Shown here piece by piece: positions 58,474-64,000 of a DNA stretch of 64,000 nt. Both the position numbers and the translations under genes were made by a program. Source of the stretch: Hyphomicrobiales bacterium (GTDB taxonomy: Bacteria > Pseudomonadota > Alphaproteobacteria > Rhizobiales > Rhizobiaceae); contig UBYA01000002.1 in the NCBI GenBank assembly GCA_900469615.1, forward strand, positions 284,771 through 348,770. The letters run 5' to 3'. The notes under the pieces are model-generated. The model saw nothing but the letters and a program-made list of their open reading frames with translations, had not been told where the DNA came from and searched no databases. Each line of letters opens with the position of its first letter. The first letter of the stretch is position 1.

Positions 58474-60106
58474 GAGCGCATTCCCGAACTGGATTTATGA
58501 CGGCTCACCGATCCCGGACCCTCTCGGTTACGGGCAGGACGCCGTTGACTTCCTTCGAGCGCTCAAGCATCCGGCCAGCACCGCGCCGAAGAATGCCTTT
58601 CAGCTCTATGATCCCTTTGAACGCATGACACGCGGCATCTACGGCCCGCGTGATGCACTCGGTCGCCGGATCGTCAAAACCGTCTTCCTTATGCTCGGTC
58701 GCGGCAATCGCAAGACCAGCCATGCAGCCGCATGGTCGCTCTTGCACCTACTTGGCCCCGAAGCGGTCCCAGGTGGACAGATTATCTTTGCGGCGTCCGA
58801 CCGCGACCAAGCGGCAATCGGCTTTCGCGAGGCGGCGAACATCGTCCGTATGGACAAGCGGCTCGATAACTCGACTAAGATTTACGATCCGCATGCCGGC
58901 ATCAAGACGATCAAGAGTCACATTGACGACTCGATCCTTAAAGCCGTTTCCAGCGATGGCAAGGCCCAGCACGGCACCACGCCGACATTCGTGCTTGTTG
59001 ACGAAATCCATGCATGGAAGGGCCGTGACCTTTGGGAGGCCATCGACAGCGGCATGGTCAAGGCCGACGATCCCCTTATGGTCATCTGCACGACCGCTGG
59101 CCGTGGGCAGGATGGTATCGGCTTTGAGCAATATAACTACGCCTATCGCGTGGCGACCGGCGAAATTGACGACCCGTCTTTTCTGCCGATCCTGTTTCAG
59201 GCAGAGCTAGGCGACGATTGGCGCAGCGAAGAGATATGGCAAAAGGCTAATCCTGGCTTGCCGTTCGGCTTCCCCAATATCGAAGGTCTCAGGAAGGCCG
59301 CGCGCACGGCAGAGAACAGCCCGCCGGCAAGGTTCCAGTTCCAGCAGTTCAACTTGAATATCTGGCAGGGCAACAGCCGCGATCCGCTCTTTGACATGGC
59401 CGTCTATGACGCCGGTTACGATCCGAATTTCGATCTCAGCGAGCTAGAGGAACTGCCTTGTTATTTGGGCGTCGATCTGTCTCGCTCCGGCGATCTCACT
59501 GCCATCGTGGCCGCCTTCCGTCATTCCGATGGCCGCATCTCGCTCGCGCCCTGGTTCTACCTGCCGTCGGAAGGGCTGGAAGAGAAAACCCGCCTTGAGC
59601 AACTGCCTTACCTCACATGGCGCGACGAAGGTCTCTTGAACGTTATCGAAGGGGCGAGAATTGAGCCTGACGTGATCGGCGACCAGATCATCGAACTTTG
59701 CGCCCGCTTCAACGTGCAGGAGGTAGTTTTCGATCCGGCGCTTGCTGGCGTGATCATGTCAAAGTTGATCGATCAAGGCATTGAAGTGTTTCGGCAGCCG
59801 CAAAACCCGTCAATGATGAGCGGCCCGATCTACGACCTTGAGCGCGTGGTTAGCAGCCGACGTGTCCGACACGGCGCACACCCGATCCTTCGGCAGCACT
59901 TCGACGGCGCGGTTGTGAAGCGATCAACCAACATTACCGAGACGATCACAATGCACAAAGGCACCCGCCATTCCAACCACATTGATGGCGCTATCGGTGC
60001 GGCGCTTGCAGTCTTCCGTGCAGCGGCAAACGACAACACTCGGTCGATCTTCGACCTCGATCCCGATGAATTTGAAAAGCTTCGCGACGACGGCGAAGCG
60101 GCATAG
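58466..60106 (+). CDS. Phage terminase large subunit
   Basis: The protein is 546 residues from GTG 58466 (VAKSAFPNWIYDG), overlapping the small-subunit gene. The ATPase part has a Walker-A-like MLGRGNRKTSHAAA (Arg/Lys-variant P-loop of HK97-type terminases), Walker B TFVLVDEIHAWKG and motif III CTTAGRG. The nuclease part has acidic residues in LGVDLSRSGDLTAIVAAF, VVFDPALAGVIM and the C-terminal HIDGAIGAALAVF. It drives DNA translocation and cutting. Its place after connectors rather than before the portal is unusual. Confidence 0.92.
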   Translation: MAKSAFPNWIYDGSPIPDPLGYGQDAVDFLRALKHPASTAPKNAFQLYDPFERMTRGIYGPRDALGRRIVKTVFLMLGRGNRKTSHAAAWSLLHLLGPEAVPGGQIIFAASDRDQAAIGFREAANIVRMDKRLDNSTKIYDPHAGIKTIKSHIDDSILKAVSSDGKAQHGTTPTFVLVDEIHAWKGRDLWEAIDSGMVKADDPLMVICTTAGRGQDGIGFEQYNYAYRVATGEIDDPSFLPILFQAELGDDWRSEEIWQKANPGLPFGFPNIEGLRKAARTAENSPPARFQFQQFNLNIWQGNSRDPLFDMAVYDAGYDPNFDLSELEELPCYLGVDLSRSGDLTAIVAAFRHSDGRISLAPWFYLPSEGLEEKTRLEQLPYLTWRDEGLLNVIEGARIEPDVIGDQIIELCARFNVQEVVFDPALAGVIMSKLIDQGIEVFRQPQNPSMMSGPIYDLERVVSSRRVRHGAHPILRQHFDGAVVKRSTNITETITMHKGTRHSNHIDGAIGAALAVFRAAANDNTRSIFDLDPDEFEKLRDDGEAA

Positions 60107-60114
60107 GAGTTACC

Positions 60115-62802
60115 ATGTCCGACGATGAACAACGCCTGCTTGTCTCTTTTGAGGCGAGGCTCACTAAATTCGAGCGCGACCTTGAGCGCGCCAAGTCCAA
60201 ATCCAGCACCAATTTCCGTGCGATGCAGAAGAGCGCAGAGGACGCCGGTGCAGGTATCGAAGGCGCTATGGGCAAGGCAGGTGATGCACTCACCGGCAAG
60301 CTCATGACCGCATTCAAGCCGCTCATGGCAGGCGGCATCATCTCGACTGCCGTTGTAGGCGCCGCGACAGCCATCAAAGAAGTTGCCGACAGCATCGCAG
60401 AGGTAGGCCGGGAAGCCGACAAGGCACGCATGTCTCCGCAGAACTGGCAGCGCTGGTCTTATGCAGCCAAGGCAGCAGGCGCAAACGTCGATGGAGTGAC
60501 GGACGCCCTCAAAGAGCTACAGATCCGCAGCGATGAATTCGCCCGCACCGGCCAAGGCGGCGGAGCGGAATGGTTCAAGAACCTCGGCTATAGTCAGGCA
60601 GACGTTGAAACCAAGAGTAAAGACCCGACAACGTTCATTGACGAGCTACTGGGTAAGATTCAGCAACTCGACAACGCCTCGCAGGCACGAGCCATGGACG
60701 AGCTCTTCGGTGGACAAGGCGCAGAGGAGATGAGCAAGTTCCTCGGCATGAGCGTTGACAAGCTCAAGGAACTGCGCAGCCAAGCCGCAACCTTCACCGA
60801 TGAGGAAATCAAGGCTGCCAAGGAAATCGACGCCGCATGGGAAACCATGTGGACCAACGTCCGCACCTATGCCAAGAAAGCGACCATCGATGCAGTCGGC
60901 TACGCCCAAAAGATCATCAGTGCGATCTCTTGGCTGAAAGGCGATGACTATATCGCCCAGTTGAAGAAACAGGCGACAGACCCCGACGCACCGCTCAAGT
61001 ATGCGCTGGCGCAGCGCAAGAAGCTCCAAGCGCAGCTCGATGACGTCCAGCAGCAACCTGACAATGGTCTCAAGACACTTGAGATTCAGCGGCTCACGAC
61101 CGAGATTGCCGATCTCGACGCCCATATCAACGAACTGGCCGGTGACAGTCCGCAGCTTAAATCCGCGCTGAAAGATCTCGGTCAGACCTTCATTGACGCC
61201 ACCGGCGGATTTGGCCGAGTGAACGCGATGGCAGTCAACTTTAAAAGCAGCCTTGAGGAACTGATCAAGCTTGTGCCGTCTCTCAAGACGCAGCTCGACA
61301 CCCTCGGCAATCTCAGCCAGATCGACGCGGCCTATCAAAAGACCGTTGCCAATGCCACAACCATGGGTCAAGTCATGCGTGCAACCGACGCATGGAACCG
61401 TGGCAGGACCGAAGCGCAGTTCGGCCAGTCGAAGAACTTCCTTGATCTTGTTGCCAGCGTTGAATCAGGCGGCGATTACAACAGCACGTTGGACAACGGG
61501 CGCTGGACAGGTGGCGCGGTCAACCTGACATCAATGTCCCTCGGCGATGTCCGCGCCCTCCAGCGGCGCATGCTTGCCGATCCGGCAAACCGTGCACTTT
61601 ACGGCAACGGCAAGGGTTCCTCAGCGCTCGGTCGATACCAGATCACAGGTGCGACCCTCGACAGCCTCATGAATGAACTCGGCCTGACACCTGACCGGCT
61701 CTTTGACGAGGCAACACAGGATGAAATGGCCCGCGCCCTTATGCGTCGCCGTGGCAACAACCCGACAGAGCTTCGCAAAGAATGGACCGGCTTGAGACGC
61801 GTCGATGACGGCACCATCAGCGATCTCTACAATGCGACCCCGACCGGTGCGCAGAAGCTTGCCCCGACAGACGGCCAGCAGAAGCAAGCCGCCTTGCTCA
61901 AACAGCAGGCCGAGGCGCGCAAGAATCTCAACGCATCCATCGATGACAACCTCGAAAAAGAGCAGCTGGAAAACTCCGAACTCGGCAAGAGCGCCATGCA
62001 ACGCCGGATCGATCTGCAAGTGCTTGAAGCGCAACAGCAGGCACGCAAGGCCGGTATCACGCTATCAGCCGAAGAGGTTGCCTCGATCCGCCAGCGCGTC
62101 ACCGCGACCGAACAACTCAAAACCAAAAACGGCGAACTGAAAGACCAGCTGACCGGCGTTCAGCAGGCGCAGAAATATTTCGCCGAAAGCTTCACGCAGA
62201 GCTTGAGCGGCTTGATCACCGGCACCACGACCTTCAGCCAGGCGCTGCAATCCATGCTCAACAGCCTGACCGACGCCGCGTTGAAAGCCGCGTTCCTCGG
62301 TCAAGGCCCGCTTGCCAGCTTGTTCGGCACCGCGCCTGCAACAGGCAACAAAACCGGCGTGGGCGGAATCTTCGGAGCGCTCTTTGGATTTTCGTCCGGA
62401 GGCTTCACCGGTGCAGGCGGCAAGTATGAGCCAGCCGGCATCGTGCATCGTGGCGAATACGTGATGTCGAAGGAGGCAACGCGCCGGATCGGCGTCCAGA
62501 ACCTTGAGGCCATGCACAACGCAGCCAAGCGCGGCTTCGCAAGCGGCGGTTACGCCGGCACTGCACCGGCACTTCGCTCGCCGAACATCAAGGCGGCTAA
62601 CGGCAACGGCACGACAAATCAGAGCATCAACATCTCGGCACCGGTCACGGTTCACGCCAGCGGCGGCACCAAAGAGCAGAACGCCGATCTCGCCAAGCAG
62701 ATCGGCAGCCAGATGGAAGCAACCATGCGCGGCATTGTAAGTGACGAGTTGATCCGCCAAATGAAGCCAGGCAACCTACTCAACAGCGGAATGCGCCGAT
62801 GA
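60115..62802 (+). CDS. Tail tape measure protein with embedded muramidase-like domain
   Basis: The protein has 895 residues: a coiled-coil N-terminus (FEARLTKFERDLERAKSKS), hydrophobic segments near 70-95, the TMP-typical AGANVDGVTDALKELQIRSDEF, and long helices to 430. Residues about 440-575 read as a lysozyme-like domain: NFLDLVASVESGGDYNS with candidate catalytic Glu450, SSALGRYQITGATLD and DEATQDEMARALM. The C-terminus has the common FSSGGFTGAGGKYEPAGIVHRGEYVM. It sets tail length and may locally open peptidoglycan during DNA entry. Confidence 0.9.
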   Translation: MSDDEQRLLVSFEARLTKFERDLERAKSKSSTNFRAMQKSAEDAGAGIEGAMGKAGDALTGKLMTAFKPLMAGGIISTAVVGAATAIKEVADSIAEVGREADKARMSPQNWQRWSYAAKAAGANVDGVTDALKELQIRSDEFARTGQGGGAEWFKNLGYSQADVETKSKDPTTFIDELLGKIQQLDNASQARAMDELFGGQGAEEMSKFLGMSVDKLKELRSQAATFTDEEIKAAKEIDAAWETMWTNVRTYAKKATIDAVGYAQKIISAISWLKGDDYIAQLKKQATDPDAPLKYALAQRKKLQAQLDDVQQQPDNGLKTLEIQRLTTEIADLDAHINELAGDSPQLKSALKDLGQTFIDATGGFGRVNAMAVNFKSSLEELIKLVPSLKTQLDTLGNLSQIDAAYQKTVANATTMGQVMRATDAWNRGRTEAQFGQSKNFLDLVASVESGGDYNSTLDNGRWTGGAVNLTSMSLGDVRALQRRMLADPANRALYGNGKGSSALGRYQITGATLDSLMNELGLTPDRLFDEATQDEMARALMRRRGNNPTELRKEWTGLRRVDDGTISDLYNATPTGAQKLAPTDGQQKQAALLKQQAEARKNLNASIDDNLEKEQLENSELGKSAMQRRIDLQVLEAQQQARKAGITLSAEEVASIRQRVTATEQLKTKNGELKDQLTGVQQAQKYFAESFTQSLSGLITGTTTFSQALQSMLNSLTDAALKAAFLGQGPLASLFGTAPATGNKTGVGGIFGALFGFSSGGFTGAGGKYEPAGIVHRGEYVMSKEATRRIGVQNLEAMHNAAKRGFASGGYAGTAPALRSPNIKAANGNGTTNQSINISAPVTVHASGGTKEQNADLAKQIGSQMEATMRGIVSDELIRQMKPGNLLNSGMRR

Positions 62803-63155
62803 CCATCCCAACGTTCGCGCCTTCTATCGAGCCTTCACCATCAACCGGCAGGAAGACAAATTACAAACTGCTAAAGTCCGAGTTTGGCGACGGCTACACG
62901 CAGACCACCCGCGACGGCATCAATCACCGGCGTAGGCAGCTCACGCTATCCTGGAATACGCTGCTTGATGCGCAGGCATGGGAGATTGCCGACTTTCTCG
63001 AGGAGAGGGGAGGCGACCTCGATTTCTATTACACGCCGCCTCGAGAAACCGTTCCGGTGAAATGGACGTGCGAAGAATGGGACGACACCGTGAACGACGA
63101 CGGCACCAGAAAGATTACCGCGACCTTCAACCAATCATTCAGTAACGCCGCCTGA
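62799..63155 (+). CDS. Phage minor tail protein (lambda gpM-like)
   Basis: The protein has 118 residues, its ATG overlapping the tape-measure stop (ATGA). The opening TIPTFAPSIEPSPSTGRKTNYKLLKSEFGDGYTQTTRDGINHRRRQLTLSWN and ADFLEERGGDLDFYYTPPRETVPVKWTCEEW match the small tail-tip proteins of the gpM/DUF2460-like group. In most siphophages this gene is followed by gpL, gpK, gpI and gpJ homologues; here it is the last recognisable phage gene before a gene-poor stretch. Confidence 0.87.
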   Translation: MTIPTFAPSIEPSPSTGRKTNYKLLKSEFGDGYTQTTRDGINHRRRQLTLSWNTLLDAQAWEIADFLEERGGDLDFYYTPPRETVPVKWTCEEWDDTVNDDGTRKITATFNQSFSNAA

Positions 63156-63172
63156 AGGCAGTCACATAGAAG

Positions 63173-63240
63173 CTCACCAGCGCGCGTTTGCTCTCGCTGG
63201 TATGTTCTATCATCTCGACATTCAAACGCGCGCTGGTGAG
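63173..63240. repeat. Perfect 18-bp inverted repeat after the last phage gene
   Basis: CTCACCAGCGCGCGTTTG (63173-63190) and CAAACGCGCGCTGGTGAG (63223-63240) are exact reverse complements separated by 32 bases. The stem would be very stable in RNA but has no T run. It lies 17 bases after the minor tail stop. It could be a processing stem, transcription barrier, protein-binding or recombination site. Confidence 0.8.
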
Positions 63241-63297
63241 TCGCTATGGTCGGGATTTGATTCATGTCGACTGAAAGCACATCTCAGAAACCAGAAA

Positions 63298-63325
63298 CGC
63301 CCGGAAGTCGGGAGACAACCGGGCG
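63298..63325 (+). terminator. Possible terminator of the phage operon
   Basis: CGCCCGG (63298-63304) pairs with CCGGGCG (63319-63325), followed by CTCTGAATCAATTTT. The T-rich part is delayed, so this is a moderate terminator candidate for the plus-strand late operon. Confidence 0.45.
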
Positions 63326-63484
63326 CTCTGAATCAATTTTGCCCAATCGACGGCGTGTAGCAATACAATATTGCTGCTTCGTGCTCTTGAACATCATTAG
63401 TTTGGCAGGGTTCTAAGTATCCGTCAATACAGATTGCTTGTCTAATGTCCATAAAAGGAAAAGCTCTAGACAAACAAGCGTATA

Positions 63485-63524
63485 GAAAAAGAAAACCCCG
63501 GCGCTCTCGACTTCGCCGGGGTTT
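63485..63524 (-). terminator. Strong rho-independent terminator, best read on the minus strand
   Basis: AAACCCCGGCG (63493-63503) pairs perfectly with CGCCGGGGTTT (63514-63524). On the minus strand the stem is followed by a T-rich run (TTTTCTTTTTC). On the plus strand only three T residues follow. This implies a minus-strand transcript coming from the right, or a bidirectional terminator. Confidence 0.75.
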
Positions 63525-64000
63525 AAATGATTGCCGCCTCTGGTAACGACAATCATCAATACGGATATAATAGTCGGTTTTGTGCCCGAATGCACAAACT
63601 TTTTCTAAAAATATTTCTTTGCAACTCATATTTGAACTTGCTATCATATGCATGTCGCCCAGCTTTGGGCGGCTAAAAGCGGCTCTCGACAGTAACCGCA
63701 TTCTGGATAAGCCGATATAATCGCCGACGATTTCAGAACATTGCTGTTGGGTGCCGTAGGTGCGGGCAACGCTGGTAGATTGCGTCCCGCAAGGAAGGTC
63801 GCGGTCGTCAGACTTGGCTTCGATCGAACTACGCTGGTGATCCTCGGATCGTAAAGCCCGATGTAAAAGCGGACAGCTAACCCCCGCTTACCTGTCATAA
63901 GGTTATCGAAGTCTGATGTGACCTCCCGCTGCATCCCGTCATATGGCGATGTTGTCGTGGCCTCAGATGAGAATCTGGCTTGGGCATAGCTTTACCTAGC
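63525..64000. other. Gene-poor stretch at the right end
   Basis: No recognisable gene is found. A 96-codon minus-strand frame (63644-63934) is open but has no clear ribosome binding site and no family motif, so it is not called as a gene, although the terminator at 63485-63524 would suit a transcript from here. No continuation of the truncated binding-protein gene (attR) is seen, so the element or its flank extends beyond the window. Confidence 0.5.

Larger units (their letters stand above)
48436..63600 (+). mobile_element. Compact integrated phage-like element (head/tail module plus tyrosine integrase); right end not defined
   Basis: An integrase and about eighteen tightly packed same-strand genes encode portal, tail chaperones, protease-capsid, HNH nuclease, connectors, terminases, tape measure and minor tail protein. 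Many neighbours overlap by ATGA. The order is unusual because terminase genes come after the connectors and just before the tape measure. No repressor, replication, holin/endolysin or tail-tip genes are seen. The host gene at the left junction is truncated. The right boundary given is only where phage-like genes and hairpins end. Confidence 0.75.

Noticed and set aside
48436..63600. Calling the element a gene transfer agent
   Set aside because: A dedicated integrase, P27 small terminase and att-like junction point to a mobile prophage or satellite; only the tail chaperones look GTA-like.
63644..63934. 96-codon minus-strand frame near the right edge
   Set aside because: No ribosome binding site, no recognisable motif, and similar random frames overlap it; kept only as a possibility linked to the terminator.

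Overview
The window looks like a piece of a Rhizobiaceae (Alphaproteobacteria; Rhizobium/Agrobacterium-like) secondary replicon or accessory chromosomal region. The reasons are its high GC content, the dense tiling of ABC transporter/regulator/catabolic-enzyme cassettes, and the many ATGA or TGATG stop-start overlaps. No tRNA, rRNA, CRISPR array or replication origin was recognised. All calls come from reading the sequence; no database search was run.

Layout. (1) 1-5.74 kb: a sugar ABC uptake operon on the minus strand (binding protein, two permeases, no ATPase in the window) ending in a Cys/Met-type PLP enzyme cut by the window edge. It diverges from an RpiR regulator and a TrpF-like protein that lacks the catalytic cysteine. 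(2) 5.8-8.84 kb: an AceE-like thiamin-diphosphate E1 enzyme divergent from an Lrp/AsnC regulator. (3) 8.89-16.1 kb: a 1347-residue synthetase with epsilon-poly-lysine-synthetase-like (Pls-like) architecture, its own phosphopantetheinyl transferase, and a divergent PepSY protein/response regulator/histidine kinase operon. (4) 16.3-25.1 kb: an AfuABC-type transporter with an inositol-monophosphatase-family phosphatase and a LacI regulator with two matching operators, followed by a Na/phosphate cotransporter behind a Pho-box-like site and a Nudix hydrolase. (5) 25.3-33.5 kb: an amino-acid-type ABC transporter in an operon with two polysaccharide-deacetylase-family proteins, an MmgE/PrpD protein, an argininosuccinate-lyase-like enzyme and a LysR regulator. 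(6) 33.7-46.2 kb: a nitrogen-compound catabolic island (hydantoin/Asp-Glu racemase, flavin reductase, three amidohydrolases, complete Dpp-type transporter) that appears to be under one GntR regulator. Copies of the site ATTGTYGACAAT lie in three of its intergenic regions. (7) 46.2-48.45 kb: a decayed deacetylase-family gene and a peptide-type binding-protein gene whose 3' end is cut off.

From about 48.45 kb to at least 63.2 kb lies an integrated element. A tyrosine integrase is followed by a single-strand head/tail module: portal, tail-assembly chaperones, a fused protease-capsid protein, HNH nuclease, connectors, small and large terminase, a tape measure with an embedded muramidase-like domain, and a minor tail protein. 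No repressor, replication, lysis or tail-tip genes are visible before a roughly 850-bp gene-poor tail of strong hairpins. It may be a minimal or satellite-like prophage, or its remaining genes may lie beyond the window. The most unusual items are the Pls-like synthetase locus, this compact phage-like element, and the inferred GntR regulon.
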